This document shows, in pieces, positions 17,306 through 27,483 of a DNA stretch of 64,000 nt. This DNA comes from an uncultured Methanobrevibacter sp. (GTDB taxonomy: Archaea; Methanobacteriota; Methanobacteria; Methanobacteriales; Methanobacteriaceae). The notes beneath the pieces are model-generated. The model did no database searches, was not told where the DNA came from, and saw only the letters and a program-made list of their open reading frames with translations. The DNA lies in assembly GCA_900318035.1 (NCBI GenBank), contig ONJC01000009.1, forward strand, positions 28,383-92,382. The letters are read 5' to 3'. The position numbers and the translations under genes are program-made. Position 1 is the first letter of the stretch. Every line of letters begins with the position of its first letter.

Positions 17306-17651
17306 GGTTTTGCCGCCAACTCTTAGAAAAAACAATAGGTATTTAACCCTTGAAATAAAATCTGAATCACCAATCGTTAAGGATGATCTGGTTACAATCG
17401 TGTGGGACGCATGTGTTCGTTTCCAGGGAGAATGCAATACTTCTAATTTTAACTTATGGGTCATGAAATTTTATGAAATGGAAAAATCAGAGGATTATTA
17501 TTCATATAAGTCAATTGTCCGATGTCAAAGAGGATATGTCGATGACGTCAGGTCTGCACTGGCATTGGCCAACAAATATAATAACTGGCGGATTGCAATT
17601 ACAACAATAGGTTTGTCAGGTACTATCAAGGCATCACAAAAATATATTTAA
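17295..17651 (+). CDS. rnp2: ribonuclease P protein component 2 (Pop5 homologue)
   Basis: The 118-residue Pop5-like protein partners Rnp3 in RNase P. The MKLKVLPPTLRKNNRYL start and the central YKSIVRCQRGYVDDVRSALA region match the family. The chosen ATG at 17295 lies seven bases after AGGAGG (17282-17287). Earlier in-frame starts at 17274 and 17292 are less well placed. The overlap with rnp3 indicates coupling. Confidence 0.9.
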   Translation: MKLKVLPPTLRKNNRYLTLEIKSESPIVKDDLVTIVWDACVRFQGECNTSNFNLWVMKFYEMEKSEDYYSYKSIVRCQRGYVDDVRSALALANKYNNWRIAITTIGLSGTIKASQKYI

Positions 17652-17887
17652 TTACTTTTTGTAACTTTAAAATAGAAACATTTATAAATAATTTATATTA
17701 TAAATATCAATTGGATTTATGGAAAAAAGAATAATAAAATATTTTAATAGACTACAATGTAGTGATTAAAATTAAAATTTGCCTTTTCATGGAAGATTTG
17801 GTTTTGATTTTGAAATTATATTTTTTTACGTAGTTGAATTAAAATTTTTAATATTAATAAAAATATTGTATATGTGAGGTATTTATT
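17652..17887 (+). promoter_or_regulatory. psmA upstream region with two TATA-like boxes
   Basis: One TATA-like box (aaacatttataaataa, about 17680-17695) and a second AT-rich box closer to the gene (about 17840-17862) suggest that psmA and the exosome genes have their own promoters in addition to read-through from rnp2. GAGG (about 17877) is the ribosome site. A 16-codon frame at 17719 is probably not a gene. Confidence 0.45.
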
Positions 17888-18652
17888 ATGCAACCTTTAC
17901 AAAACGCTGGATATGATAGAGCTATTACTGTATTTAGCCCAGATGGAAGACTTTTTCAAGTAGAATATGCAAGAGAAGCTGTTAAAAGAGGAACTACCTC
18001 TATAGGTATTAAAAGTTCTGAAGGAATTATTTTGGCTGTCGATAAAAGAACTACTTCAAGTTTAGTGGAAGCATCATCTATCGAAAAAATATTCAAGATT
18101 GATGAACACATCGGAGCAGCTACTTCAGGTCTTGTAGCAGATGCAAGAGCTTTGGTTGAAAGAGCCAGAGTCGAAGCGCAAATAAACAAAATTACCTATA
18201 GCGAACCTATTCGCGTAACTAGTTTGTCTAAAAAATTATGCGACATGTTACAGTTATACACTCAAAATGGTGGAGTAAGGCCATTCGGTTCCGCTTTAAT
18301 CATTGGTGGTGTATACGACGGCAAATGTAAACTTTTCGAAACTGACCCAAGTGGTGCATTGATTGAATATAAGGCAACTGCTATCGGTTCAGGAAGGGCT
18401 ACTGCAATGGAAATATTTGAAGAACAATATTGTGATGATTTGACTCTGGAAGAAGCTATTACTTTAGCTTTAACTGCCATTAATGAAGCTACTGATCATG
18501 ACACCACTTCAAAAAATGTTGAAATTGCAGTTATCAAAACCGAAGATGAAAAATATGTAAAACTTTCTCCAGATGAAGTACAAAAATACATTGATGAGAT
18601 ACTCGTCGAAGAAGAAGAGGAAGAAGAAGAGTCTGAAGAAGATGAAGAATAA
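17888..18652 (+). CDS. psmA: proteasome alpha subunit
   Basis: Forms the outer rings of the archaeal 20S proteasome. The N terminus [22 protein letters not shown] is the hallmark alpha-subunit gate segment. The 254 residues fit, with a long glutamate-rich C-terminal tail of about 16 residues. In archaea the alpha subunit C-terminal region faces the regulator side of the barrel, so this tail may affect contacts with PAN or Cdc48. It lies between RNase P genes and SBDS in the classic exosome superoperon order. Confidence 0.97.
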   Translation: MQPLQNAGYDRAITVFSPDGRLFQVEYAREAVKRGTTSIGIKSSEGIILAVDKRTTSSLVEASSIEKIFKIDEHIGAATSGLVADARALVERARVEAQINKITYSEPIRVTSLSKKLCDMLQLYTQNGGVRPFGSALIIGGVYDGKCKLFETDPSGALIEYKATAIGSGRATAMEIFEEQYCDDLTLEEAITLALTAINEATDHDTTSKNVEIAVIKTEDEKYVKLSPDEVQKYIDEILVEEEEEEEESEEDEE

Positions 18653-18679
18653 TTTTTAATAATGTTAGGGGATGTTTCA

Positions 18680-19381
18680 ATGGTCAATGTTGATGAAGCT
18701 ATTATTGCTAAATATGAATACTGCGGTGAACATTTTGAAATATTGGTTGACCCTGATTTGGCAGCTGATTTTAGAAATCCGGATGGCCCAGATGTTGCCA
18801 TTGAAGATCTTTTAGCTGTTGAAGAAATTTTCAAAGATTCCAAAAAAGGGGATAAGGCTTCTGATGAAGCCATGAATAAAATTTTTGAAACCACCGATCC
18901 TATTGAAGTTTCAAAAATCATACTTGAGAAGGGGACTGTTCAATTAACTGCCGACCAAAAAAGAAAAATGCAAGAGGATAAAAGAAAACTGGTCATTAAT
19001 AAAATTGCAAAAGAGGCAGTAAATCCTCAAAACGGACTTCCCCACCCGGTTCAAAGAATTGAAAATGCATGTGATGAGGCAAAGGTTAGATTTGATCCGT
19101 TCATATCTGTTGACCAACAAGTTCAAACAGCCTTAAAAGCCATTAAACCGCTTATTCCTATTAAATTTGAAAAGGCAAGAGTTGCTGTCAGACTTCCTGG
19201 TTCTGCAGCAGGTAGAGCTTACACTACCATTCATGGCTTTGGCGAGATTGTTAATGAAGAATGGCAACAGGACGGTTCATGGATAGGCATTGTTGAAATG
19301 CCTGGAGGTCTTCAAAATTCTTTCTCAGCAAAAATGGCTGAAATTTCAGGTGGAGAAGCAGAAACTAGAGTTATTAAATAA
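18680..19381 (+). CDS. ribosome maturation protein SDO1 (SBDS family)
   Basis: SBDS proteins help release eIF6 from the large subunit during ribosome maturation. The 233 residues have the N-terminal [24 protein letters not shown]-type domain and the C-terminal segments AKVRFDPF and [16 protein letters not shown] typical of the family. The start is set at the ATG at 18680, after TAGGGGATG. An in-frame ATG at 18662 would add six unrelated residues. It is followed 26 bases later by rrp4. Confidence 0.95.
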   Translation: MVNVDEAIIAKYEYCGEHFEILVDPDLAADFRNPDGPDVAIEDLLAVEEIFKDSKKGDKASDEAMNKIFETTDPIEVSKIILEKGTVQLTADQKRKMQEDKRKLVINKIAKEAVNPQNGLPHPVQRIENACDEAKVRFDPFISVDQQVQTALKAIKPLIPIKFEKARVAVRLPGSAAGRAYTTIHGFGEIVNEEWQQDGSWIGIVEMPGGLQNSFSAKMAEISGGEAETRVIK

Positions 19382-19407
19382 TAATTAATTATGCTTATGG
19401 GATTATT

Positions 19408-20322
19408 ATGATATATGTGGAAAATAAAGATTTAGTTATTCCTGGTCAGATTTTGTCTGACGATGAATACTATTCAGGAAGAGGTACCTTTAAAGAAAAT
19501 GGTAAAGTCTGCTCTTCTTTAATAGGACTTGTTTCTTTAAGGAATAAGAAAATAAGAGTTATTCCTCTTAAAAGTAAATATGTTCCTAAAAAAGGAGATG
19601 TTGTAATAGGTAAGATTAATGATGTCAGGTTCTCAATGTGGGATGTTGATATTAATTCACCTTATTCCGGAATTTTACCTGCTTTTGAAGTGTTTGGTCG
19701 TGAGAAAAAAGAGCTCAACAAAGTTTATGATGTTGGGGATGTTCTATTTTTAAGAGTTGTCGATGTTGATGAAATCAAAAAGGCAAAACTCGGTTTAAAA
19801 GGAAGAGGAATGGGCAAATTTAAAGGAGGAATCATTGTAGATATTGCTCCAACTAAAGTTCCTAGATTAATCGGTAAAAAAGGTTCCATGATTAACATGA
19901 TTAAAGATAAAACTAACTGTAAAATCGTTGTTGGTCAAAATGGTCTTGTCTGGGTAAAAGGAGACGAAGACATGGAACAGCTTACCAAAAACATTATTCA
20001 TTTAATTGAAGCTGAAGCTCATACTTCTGGTTTAACAAACAAAATCAAAAACAAATTATACCTGGCTATTGATGGTGAATTGCCACCTGAAGAAACTCCT
20101 AAGGAAGAAGAATTTGTTTTAGAAAAACCTAAGCTTCAAAATTTTAAAGAAGAATTAGAACAAGAAGAAAGAGAAGCTGAAGAAAAAGAGGAAAAAGAAA
20201 AAGAAGATAAGCCTAATATTGCTGAAGTTATTGAAGAATTAAGGAAAAAAACCAAAAACAAAGATAATTCTTTATCTTTAGGCGGTAACTCAAATAATTC
20301 TTTTATTTTGAATAATAAATAA
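19408..20322 (+). CDS. rrp4: exosome RNA-binding subunit Rrp4
   Basis: Cap subunit of the archaeal RNA exosome that guides RNA into the Rrp41/Rrp42 ring. The protein has an N-terminal domain ([19 protein letters not shown]), an S1 domain (about 65-145) and a KH domain with the signature [15 protein letters not shown] highly charged Glu/Lys tail follows from about residue 230, making the protein longer (304) than the compact homologues. It lies in the standard SBDS-rrp4-rrp41-rrp42 order. Confidence 0.95.
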   Translation: MIYVENKDLVIPGQILSDDEYYSGRGTFKENGKVCSSLIGLVSLRNKKIRVIPLKSKYVPKKGDVVIGKINDVRFSMWDVDINSPYSGILPAFEVFGREKKELNKVYDVGDVLFLRVVDVDEIKKAKLGLKGRGMGKFKGGIIVDIAPTKVPRLIGKKGSMINMIKDKTNCKIVVGQNGLVWVKGDEDMEQLTKNIIHLIEAEAHTSGLTNKIKNKLYLAIDGELPPEETPKEEEFVLEKPKLQNFKEELEQEEREAEEKEEKEKEDKPNIAEVIEELRKKTKNKDNSLSLGGNSNNSFILNNK

Positions 20323-20360
20323 TGATTATTAATTCTTCGTATTAAAATGAGGTAGATATA

Positions 20361-21053
20361 ATGTCTGAAATGATAAGAGAAGATGGTAGGAAATTTAATG
20401 AATTGCGCCCTATCAAAATTGAAGCAGGAGTTCTTGAACGTGCAGATGGTTCTGCTTATTTAGAAGTTGGAGGAAATAAAATTTTAGTAGCCGTATATGG
20501 TCCTAGGGAATCATATATCAGAAGATTGCTCGAACCTAATTCTGGTGTTATTAGATGCAGATACAACATGGCACCATTTTCAGTAGATGACAGAAAAAGA
20601 CCTGGACCGGACAGAAGGTCATCCGAAATTTCTAAAATTACTGCAGATGCATTAAGACCAGCTTTAATGTTGGAAAATTATCCTCGTTCAATGATTGATA
20701 TTTATATAGAAGTAATTGAAGCTGAAGGAGGAACCCGTTGTGCAGGTATCACAGCAGCCGCAGTTGCATTGGTTGATGCAGGCGTTCCTATGAAAGATAT
20801 CGTTGTAGGCTGTGCAGCAGGTAAAGTAAATGATGAAATTGTACTTGACTTATCTGAAGTTGAAGATAAGGAAGGGCAAGCTGATGTTCCTATAGCTATG
20901 ATGCCAAGAACCGGAGAAATCACTTTATTACAAAGTGACGGTGATTTAACTGAAGAAGAATTTGCAAAAGCAATTGATTTAGCTATGGAAGGATGTCGTC
21001 AAGTAAGCGAACTTCAAAAAGAAGCTTTAATGAAAAAATATTCTACAGAATAG
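20361..21053 (+). CDS. rrp41: exosome catalytic subunit Rrp41
   Basis: RNase PH-like subunit that carries the phosphorolytic active site of the archaeal exosome. The 230 residues show [15 protein letters not shown], the RNA-binding arginine region [14 protein letters not shown], and the active-site segment with [11 protein letters not shown] and [13 protein letters not shown]. The ATG follows GAGGTAGAT. It precedes rrp42 with 12 bases between. Confidence 0.96.
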   Translation: MSEMIREDGRKFNELRPIKIEAGVLERADGSAYLEVGGNKILVAVYGPRESYIRRLLEPNSGVIRCRYNMAPFSVDDRKRPGPDRRSSEISKITADALRPALMLENYPRSMIDIYIEVIEAEGGTRCAGITAAAVALVDAGVPMKDIVVGCAAGKVNDEIVLDLSEVEDKEGQADVPIAMMPRTGEITLLQSDGDLTEEEFAKAIDLAMEGCRQVSELQKEALMKKYSTE

Positions 21054-21065
21054 TGGGTGGATAAT

Positions 21066-21851
21066 ATGGATATAGTACCAGAAATTACAAGACAAAGTAT
21101 TACTAACCTTGTCAAAAATGGAAAAAGAGAAGACGGCAGGGAATTAACTGAATATAGGGATATTTCTATTGAAACTAATGTCATTTCTAAAGCTGAAGGT
21201 TCTGCTCGTGTAAAAATTGGTGGAACTCAAGTTATTGTAGGTATTAAACCACAACTTGGAAGCCCATTTCCAGATACTCCTGATTTAGGAGTTTTAATGA
21301 CTAATTGTGAAATGTTACCAATGGCTGATCCTACTTTTGAACCAGGACCACCTAGTGATGATTCAATAGAACTTGCACGTGTAGTTGATAGGGGAATTCG
21401 TGAAAGTGAATTGGTGGAATTAGACAAATTATGTGTTGAAGAAGGAAAACACGTATGGATGTTATTCATTGATTTACACATTATCGATAACTGCGGAAAC
21501 CTTTTCGATGCATGTGAATTGGCTGTAATGGCAGCACTTAAATCTACTAAATTGCCTGTTGCAACAATTGTGGATGAAGAAGTAGTCCTTAGTGAAGATG
21601 AAACCTTTGATTTACCAATCAATAACGAATTGGCATTATGTACCTTTGTTAAAATTGGTGATAAAATGGTTATTGACCCAACATTGGATGAACAAAGAGT
21701 CGCAACTGCTCGTTTAAATGTTGGTGTTACAAAAGATGGTCACATCTGTTCCATGCAAAAAGGTGGAAAATATCCATTAACTAAAGATGAAGTTCTTTAT
21801 TGTGTTAATACTGCTATTACAAAAGTAAAAGAGTTAATAGAATATCTTTAA
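21066..21851 (+). CDS. rrp42: exosome subunit Rrp42
   Basis: Non-catalytic RNase PH-like partner of Rrp41 in the hexameric ring, required for activity. The 261 residues begin MDIVPEITRQSITNLV and include the GKREDGRELTEYRDI motif and the PTFEPGPPSDDSIELARVVDR region. The ATG at 21066 follows GGTGG at 21056-21060; an in-frame GTG at 21057 is less likely. The 3' end overlaps the convergent mobA by four bases. Confidence 0.96.
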   Translation: MDIVPEITRQSITNLVKNGKREDGRELTEYRDISIETNVISKAEGSARVKIGGTQVIVGIKPQLGSPFPDTPDLGVLMTNCEMLPMADPTFEPGPPSDDSIELARVVDRGIRESELVELDKLCVEEGKHVWMLFIDLHIIDNCGNLFDACELAVMAALKSTKLPVATIVDEEVVLSEDETFDLPINNELALCTFVKIGDKMVIDPTLDEQRVATARLNVGVTKDGHICSMQKGGKYPLTKDEVLYCVNTAITKVKELIEYL

Positions 21852-22477
21852 ATGTCTGTTGGACGATTAAGATTTCTAAATTCTTTTTTTTCTATTTTTT
21901 TATTATCTATCAAAACAAATTTTGTATCTAATTTTGATATTAATCCTTTTATGTGCAAAACATCCTGATTAACTAATTCTTCAATAACAGGTATTGTATT
22001 TTTATTGTATACTGAATGAAGGGGCTCTGATGTTTTCAACTTATTTTGTGCCTCATGATATGGAACAATGGCCTGATATTCATTGTCAATTTCTGAAAAA
22101 ATAGTATTGATGTAGTTTCTTGAAACATATGGGCTGTCACAGGGCAGTATTAATGCATAATCACTGCTGATGTATGAGAGTCCTGTCATGATTCCTGGCA
22201 TGGGGCCTTTGTTTTTGATTTTATCTTCTGCAAATGTGATGGTGTATGTATAATCTTGAGGGTTGATAAATTCACGATATTTGTCTATCCGTGATTGTTC
22301 ATTTAAAACAATTATTGCTTCATTTATTTGGTGGTTTAAAGTAGAAAGGATATGTTTAATCATAGGTTTGTCTTGAATAATCATAGAACCTTTATCACGA
22401 CCCATCCTGCTACTCTTACCTCCACATAAAATAATGCAGGATTTAATATTTTCATTTTTTTTAATTTCACTACTCAT
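21848..22477 (-). CDS. mobA: molybdenum cofactor guanylyltransferase-like nucleotidyltransferase
   Basis: The 209-residue protein has the nucleotide-binding signature ILCGGKSSRMGRDKG near the N terminus, the PMIKHIL segment, and the metal-binding LPCDSPYVS region. These mark the MobA family, which adds GMP to molybdopterin or tungstopterin for enzymes such as formate or formylmethanofuran dehydrogenase. It is the last gene of a six-gene reverse-strand operon. Another nucleotidyltransferase substrate is possible. Confidence 0.87.
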   Translation of the reverse strand: MSSEIKKNENIKSCIILCGGKSSRMGRDKGSMIIQDKPMIKHILSTLNHQINEAIIVLNEQSRIDKYREFINPQDYTYTITFAEDKIKNKGPMPGIMTGLSYISSDYALILPCDSPYVSRNYINTIFSEIDNEYQAIVPYHEAQNKLKTSEPLHSVYNKNTIPVIEELVNQDVLHIKGLISKLDTKFVLIDNKKIEKKEFRNLNRPTDI

Positions 22478-22495
22478 ATCAAATCCTCTGAAATT

Positions 22496-23260
22496 TTATT
22501 CTTTCACATAGACATCTGCATCTTCATCGAACGGATTGGTACGTATAATCAGTGCAATCATGTATGGGTAATGTTTGTTAAGGTATCTTAAGTAATAGAC
22601 CCATTCATATACTAATTTTTCATACACTCTTTTCATATCTCCATTAAGGTGTCCGAAGTCAGCGTCATTAACAAGAGCCAAATCTTTTCTGTGTTCCAGC
22701 TCTTCATCTAAGTGAAGAATGGCATTGATTAAATTTGTAAACTCTTCTTTTTCAAGTAAATTCGGATTATTTATTAAGTTAATAATAAATTCTCTTTTAT
22801 TTATCAGCAATTCCCTTAGGTTTTCTAAAAATTCTTCCCTATTTTCCGGGGCAATATCGATTGCTGAGAAATCAACATTTGAATTTTTAAGTTCATTCAG
22901 CTTGTTTTCATAATCCTTATCGTCCCAGTTTTTAATTGATTTCAGATTTTCAGTGCTTGCTTTGTATTTGTTGGCAGCGCTTAATTGGGAAATCAATTCA
23001 TTTCCAACTTCAGAAAAGAATGTGCTCATAAGCATGTCCAATTTTTCAAGCATGGCTTCTTTTTCTTTTCTTTCTATAATTTCGTCAAGCAGGAATGCAA
23101 CAACTAATATATCTACTGGAATGAAACCTAAATGTGTCCAGATGTATGATATAATGTGTTCAGCATCACCCAATACGAGGTAATTTGATCCATAAATAAT
23201 AATTATTAAAATAACCATTAATATGGAGAATTTTATTTTCCAGCGTTTATGTCCATCCAT
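22496..23260 (-). CDS. two-TM membrane protein of unknown function
   Basis: The 254-residue protein has two membrane helices at about residues 9-30 and 40-60, then a long helical cytoplasmic part rich in Glu, Lys, Leu and Asn with a probable coiled coil (about 62-180). The last part has VYEKLVYEWVYYLRYLNKHYPYM. I know of similar archaeal hypothetical proteins but cannot assign a function. It lies between cbiT and mobA in the same operon, with about 20 bases on each side. Confidence 0.7.
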   Translation of the reverse strand: MDGHKRWKIKFSILMVILIIIIYGSNYLVLGDAEHIISYIWTHLGFIPVDILVVAFLLDEIIERKEKEAMLEKLDMLMSTFFSEVGNELISQLSAANKYKASTENLKSIKNWDDKDYENKLNELKNSNVDFSAIDIAPENREEFLENLRELLINKREFIINLINNPNLLEKEEFTNLINAILHLDEELEHRKDLALVNDADFGHLNGDMKRVYEKLVYEWVYYLRYLNKHYPYMIALIIRTNPFDEDADVYVKE

Positions 23261-23281
23261 TTTTAATCTCCAATTTTTATT

Positions 23282-23845
23282 TTATCTTTTTTTAGCAGTT
23301 ATGATAGCTATTGGATTTTCACTAATCATCATAATTCCACGGTCCAATACTCGACCATTGGAAACATTGACTTCCATGATTTTCGGATTGTATCCTAAAT
23401 CCTTGAGTTTATTCACAGCCTCCACTTTGGTATCCACGAGTATTGCGGTGATTATTATTCTGCCTTTTGAATTTAATTTTTCATGAACAATGTCCAAAAT
23501 ATTTTCAAGCTCTCTACCGCTACCTCCAACGATAGCAATATCAATGTCATCAATATTTTTTAAGGCATTTGATCCATTATCGTTAATTAATGTGACGTTA
23601 TCTCCCAGACCAAACTTTTCAAGATTTCTCGAAGTCATTTCAATAGCTTCAGGATTGGTGTCGATGGCAATCACTTCACGGGCTCTCTGGGAAAATTCAC
23701 ATGTAATTCCACCCGTTCCGCATCCGCAGTCAATTACCTTATCATCGGATGTTACTCCGGATTTGTATATGATTATTGCTCTTATAGCTTCTTTTGTAGG
23801 TCCTGGAACATCACAGGATTTAATAAAATCCCTGTCTTCTAACAT
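23282..23845 (-). CDS. cbiT: cobalt-precorrin C15-methyltransferase (decarboxylating) subunit
   Basis: SAM-dependent methyltransferase of the anaerobic cobalamin pathway, which feeds corrinoid enzymes of methanogenesis. The 187-residue protein starts with the family-typical DRDFIKSCDVPGPTKEAIRA and has the SAM motif I VIDCGCGTGGITCE. The decarboxylating partner CbiE is not next to it. The start abuts the ubiX stop with no gap. Confidence 0.92.
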   Translation of the reverse strand: MLEDRDFIKSCDVPGPTKEAIRAIIIYKSGVTSDDKVIDCGCGTGGITCEFSQRAREVIAIDTNPEAIEMTSRNLEKFGLGDNVTLINDNGSNALKNIDDIDIAIVGGSGRELENILDIVHEKLNSKGRIIITAILVDTKVEAVNKLKDLGYNPKIMEVNVSNGRVLDRGIMMISENPIAIITAKKR

Positions 23846-24394
23846 TTACTCCCACCTTTCAAATAAATTATTTTCAATTTTAAGAGAGTCTAAAATTTTG
23901 CCGACAACAAAATTAATCTGGTCTTCAACGGTATCATGTGTTGAATAAAAGCCAGGCATTGCAGGTAAAATTATAGCTCCTTCTTGTGATAATGTTAGCA
24001 TATTTTGTAAATGAATGCTTCTAAGCGGAGTTTCACGAGGAACAATAACAGTGGTCCTTCTTTCTTTAAGACTAACATCCGCAACTCTTGTTATTGTATT
24101 TGCCCCATATCCATTAGCTATTGATGATAGTGTTTTCATGGAGCAGGGCACAATGGCCAAAGCATCGGTCTTGAATGATCCGCTGTTTATGGAAGCGGTC
24201 AAATCATTGAAATCATAATAAGTATCTGCAAGGTTAATGACATCATCAGTGCTGTATTCGGTTTCAGATTCGATAACAGTTTTGCCGGCATCACTAATAA
24301 CTAAACTGGTTTCTATATTCATTTCTTTCAATGCCTCGAGCAATCTGATACCATATATCACTCCACTTGCTCCGGTAATTGCAACTACTATCAT
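23846..24394 (-). CDS. ubiX: flavin prenyltransferase (UbiX/Pad1 family)
   Basis: Makes prenylated FMN, the cofactor of UbiD-type decarboxylases. The 182-residue protein shows the N-terminal VVAITGASGVIYGIRLLEAL motif, the AIVPCSMKTLSSIANG segment, and the VPRETPLRSIHLQNM motif. In archaea a UbiD-like enzyme is used in the modified mevalonate pathway to membrane lipids, so a link to hmgA at 31 kb is possible. It is in an operon with an HD hydrolase and cbiT. Confidence 0.94.
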   Translation of the reverse strand: MIVVAITGASGVIYGIRLLEALKEMNIETSLVISDAGKTVIESETEYSTDDVINLADTYYDFNDLTASINSGSFKTDALAIVPCSMKTLSSIANGYGANTITRVADVSLKERRTTVIVPRETPLRSIHLQNMLTLSQEGAIILPAMPGFYSTHDTVEDQINFVVGKILDSLKIENNLFERWE

Positions 24395-24402
24395 TTTATC
24401 TC

Positions 24403-25632
24403 CTAAAATAGTTTAATTTGATCGTAATGAATGCCATGGAATTTTTCTCTGTCAATTTCAGGCAAATCAAGATAATTTTCTAGTTTAAATTTGGTGAATT
24501 TTGATTTTTCACTTTCATCAACATAAACGCTGATGTCAGGAATATTGAATCTGGCTTTACTTAATGCTCCAATGATGTTTGATATTTCAGTTAGAGGGTA
24601 TAATTTGCCGTCTACATTTACCTGAGTTTTCATTTCATCAAAACGAGGATATTCAGCAATGTTTATAAACACATAATCTTTTTCAATATCATAATCCTCA
24701 GCTATTTCATCTTCAGCTTTTCTTAACTCTTTTTGTTCAATTTTGTACATTTTTTCAGGATATTTGAAATTATCGAGTCTTATTGTTTTCACTCGTTTCA
24801 TGATTTGTCTGTTGTCTAATCTGGCCATGATATCGTTTACAAATTCATCTTCGCAGTGTCTGAAAACTCCAATGATTTCAGCATCATCATATTTGTAAAT
24901 GTCATTTTCATCAATTATGTCTTCATCAATCACTTTTTTCAATGCCCTTCTGAACATGGAATTTACGATTCTGGTTGTGTGGTGCTGGTAAACGCTGGGA
25001 TACATGAAATATCTTGAAACTAATGCCCCTTCAGCTGCCTGAACACCTTTAATGTCTAAAATCAATCCGTCATCCTCAAGCTTTAGATTGGATATTATTC
25101 TCTCATAGTCGATGACTCCATATGCCACGCCGGTATTGTGCGAATCTCTTAAAAGATAGTCCATCCTGTCCACATCAAGTTCTCCTGAAACAATTGGGCC
25201 GAGATATCCTTTTCCATTGACTATGTCCACAATTTTGTTAACGTCAAATTTTTCTTCGAGCAGATCGCACATTGAAGTTTTGGTGACTACGTATTTTGTT
25301 AATTCTTCATGAGGGACTGACAAAACTCCTTCGGATACATGTGAAAAGGGGCCATGTCCAATATCATGCAGAAGAGCGGATGCTCTAATCAATTCTATGT
25401 CATCATCAGGTAAACCTAACTCAGTTGATAGCTTGGATCCCAGATTCATAGTTCCAACGGAATGTTCAAATCGGGTGTGTGTAGCACCTGGATAAATTAA
25501 ACCTATTAGACCCAGTTGTTTAATTCTTCTTAAACGTTGGAATTGTGGCATATCCATGATTCTTTCTTCAAATTTGTTTAAGCTAATATCTCCATAGACA
25601 CTATCTCTGATAAATTTTTTCTTTTCAGCCAT
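24403..25632 (-). CDS. HD-domain phosphohydrolase
   Basis: The 409-residue protein has the full HD motif: an early RFEHSVGTMNLG histidine, then LLHDIGHGPFSH, with downstream metal-site residues, as in dNTPase/SAMHD1-like proteins (COG1078). The start chosen is the ATG at 25632 (MAEKKKF), just after the stop of the small upstream gene. A start at 25668 would overlap that gene. It may hydrolyse dNTPs or cyclic nucleotides; the substrate is not known from sequence. It is the second gene of a six-gene operon. Confidence 0.88.
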   Translation of the reverse strand: MAEKKKFIRDSVYGDISLNKFEERIMDMPQFQRLRRIKQLGLIGLIYPGATHTRFEHSVGTMNLGSKLSTELGLPDDDIELIRASALLHDIGHGPFSHVSEGVLSVPHEELTKYVVTKTSMCDLLEEKFDVNKIVDIVNGKGYLGPIVSGELDVDRMDYLLRDSHNTGVAYGVIDYERIISNLKLEDDGLILDIKGVQAAEGALVSRYFMYPSVYQHHTTRIVNSMFRRALKKVIDEDIIDENDIYKYDDAEIIGVFRHCEDEFVNDIMARLDNRQIMKRVKTIRLDNFKYPEKMYKIEQKELRKAEDEIAEDYDIEKDYVFINIAEYPRFDEMKTQVNVDGKLYPLTEISNIIGALSKARFNIPDISVYVDESEKSKFTKFKLENYLDLPEIDREKFHGIHYDQIKLF

Positions 25633-25633
25633 T

Positions 25634-25921
25634 TTACCTATACTCCCAGTTAACTGTAGTATTTTCAATCCATGTATTGTTCCAGCTGTTTACGGTCTTA
25701 TTTGTAATGTTAGTGTTATTAGTTTTATTTTCAACTTTTGGTATGATTGTTGGAACTTCTTCTACATGTTTAGGTTCAAACAGATCATCTTCAATTGAAC
25801 TTAACTTATATGAGTCATTATCTTTAGTTATTGTTAAGCTTGCAAAAGCACTGCTAATAGTAAACGCAATCACTGCAATTATTAAAAATACTATTAGATT
25901 GGCTTTTATCGAGTCTTTCAT
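25634..25921 (-). CDS. small secreted or membrane-anchored protein, unknown
   Basis: The 95-residue protein has one hydrophobic helix (about residues 8-27), then a short domain and a C-terminal part rich in Asn-X-Thr/Ser sites (at least four), suggesting an external, possibly glycosylated tail. It ends one base before the HD gene start, so the two are coupled. Function unknown. It heads the reverse-strand operon. Confidence 0.6.
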   Translation of the reverse strand: MKDSIKANLIVFLIIAVIAFTISSAFASLTITKDNDSYKLSSIEDDLFEPKHVEEVPTIIPKVENKTNNTNITNKTVNSWNNTWIENTTVNWEYR

Positions 25922-26256
25922 AATAACACTTTTTCCTATTTTAATTAAAAATTTAAACTATACAATTAATATTTATCTTAAAAGCTGATATTTAAGATTT
26001 TCTTTAAAAAATTGTTTTTAGTGGAATTTTTGATTTTTTGTTGAATAAATCAATATTGTTTTTGATTTGTATAGCTATTTGGTTTATCATTTTTCATTTT
26101 TTGATGTTAATATTTCAATGAATTAATTTTTTACAAAAAGTTTATATACTATGGTGTTCAATAACTATATGTCGGAATGATACTTCCGACATATAACTTC
26201 CGGCAATTGCCGGCCAATATTTATTTATAATTAAATTAATTACTAGAGAAGATAAA
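25922..26256. other. 335-bp divergent intergenic region before amtB
   Basis: AT-rich, with poly-T stretches and no credible frame. It holds the promoter of the reverse-strand operon near 25930-25980 and, on the right, the amtB promoter and the NrpR-type operator. Confidence 0.6.
26141..26213 (+). promoter_or_regulatory. amtB promoter with NrpR-type operator GGAA-N6-TTCC
   Basis: A TATA box (tttatatac, 26141-26149) is followed about 25 bases on by the dyad TATGTCGGAA-TGATAC-TTCCGACATA (26168-26193). Its core, GGAA-TGATAC-TTCC (26174-26187), is the consensus of the methanogen nitrogen repressor NrpR. A second, perfect 14-bp palindrome, CCGGCAATTGCCGG, lies at 26200-26213 and may be a second, divergent operator. 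Both cover the region just after the expected start site. NrpR itself is not in the window. Confidence 0.8.
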
Positions 26257-27474
26257 ATGGATGTAGTTTTTAGCGCAGGTGACACTGCTTGGATTCTCAC
26301 ATGTACTCTTTTAGTACTCTTGATGAGTATTCCAGCTGTCGCATTTTTTTATGGAGGATTAAGTAAACGTAAGAATGTATTAAATACAATTTTTTTAACT
26401 TTCATTGCATTTTCAATTGTAAGTGTAATATGGGTGATATTCGGATACCAGTTTGCATTTGGTAACGATATAAACGGTCTTATAGGAGCACCCACAAATT
26501 TCTTCTTACAGGGAATTGCACTGGATGATTTAAATGGAACAATTCCAACATTATTGTTTGTAATGTTCCAATGTGCTTTTGCAGGTCTGACTGTAGCTCT
26601 TATTTCAGGAGCATTGGTCGGAAGGATGAAAACAAAAGCATGGGTGGTATTCACAATAATATGGGCCTGTTTAGTATATATCCCTGTAGCCCACTGGGTA
26701 TGGGGAGGAGGATGGTTAATGCAAATGGGTGCACTTGACTTTGCAGGAGGTGCAGTAGTTCACATGAACTCAGGAGCAGCCGCATTAGCTGTCGCATTGG
26801 TATTAGGAAAACGTAAAGACACTTCATTAATTCCTCACAACTTAGGATATGCAGTTCTTGGAGCAGCATTGCTTTGGTTTGGATGGATGGGATTCAATGG
26901 TGGATCTGGCCTTGCAGCAGATGGACTTGCAGCAAACGCAATCATCGTATCTAATGTTGCAGCAGCAATGGGTTTAATTGTTTGGACAGGATTAGATACC
27001 TATATCGTTGGAAAACCAACAGTGCTGGGTGCAATATCCGGTGGTGTAGCAGGACTTGTGGCAATCACTCCTGCAGCAGGATTTGTGGATGTCCCTGGGG
27101 CATTAATTATTGGTGCAATAGCTCCATTCGTCTCATACTTTGCAATTTATTACTTAAAAGCAAAACTCGGATATGATGATGCTTTAGATGTATGGGGAAT
27201 TCACGGTATGTCCGGTATATGGGGAGCATTAGCAACAGGAATCTTTGCAGTGCCGTCAGTTGGTGGAGTTGCAGGATTAATTGCAGGAAATCCAAACCAG
27301 GTCGTCATACAAATTATAAGTATCGTTGCTACTTTAGCATATTCATTTACAGTAAGTTTCATATTGGCTAAAGTAATTGACAAAGCAATGAATGGTATCA
27401 GAGTTGAAGAATATGAAGAAATTGGTGGGCTTGACACAAATCTTCATGAGGAATCAGCATATAATCTTAACTAG
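26257..27474 (+). CDS. amtB: ammonium transporter
   Basis: Eleven-helix membrane channel for ammonia uptake. The 405-residue protein shows family motifs such as [11 protein letters not shown], the [14 protein letters not shown] segment with the pore region, [15 protein letters not shown], and the [14 protein letters not shown] pore-histidine region. A cytoplasmic C-terminal tail follows. glnK starts nine bases after the stop, the usual pairing in which GlnK plugs the channel. The operator in front predicts repression when nitrogen is ample. Confidence 0.97.
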   Translation: MDVVFSAGDTAWILTCTLLVLLMSIPAVAFFYGGLSKRKNVLNTIFLTFIAFSIVSVIWVIFGYQFAFGNDINGLIGAPTNFFLQGIALDDLNGTIPTLLFVMFQCAFAGLTVALISGALVGRMKTKAWVVFTIIWACLVYIPVAHWVWGGGWLMQMGALDFAGGAVVHMNSGAAALAVALVLGKRKDTSLIPHNLGYAVLGAALLWFGWMGFNGGSGLAADGLAANAIIVSNVAAAMGLIVWTGLDTYIVGKPTVLGAISGGVAGLVAITPAAGFVDVPGALIIGAIAPFVSYFAIYYLKAKLGYDDALDVWGIHGMSGIWGALATGIFAVPSVGGVAGLIAGNPNQVVIQIISIVATLAYSFTVSFILAKVIDKAMNGIRVEEYEEIGGLDTNLHEESAYNLN

Positions 27475-27483
27475 GTGTAATAT

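Noticed and set aside
17719..17769. Short frame starting MEKRII before psmA
   Set aside because: Only 16 codons, no ribosome site at good spacing, AT-driven composition. Treated as chance.
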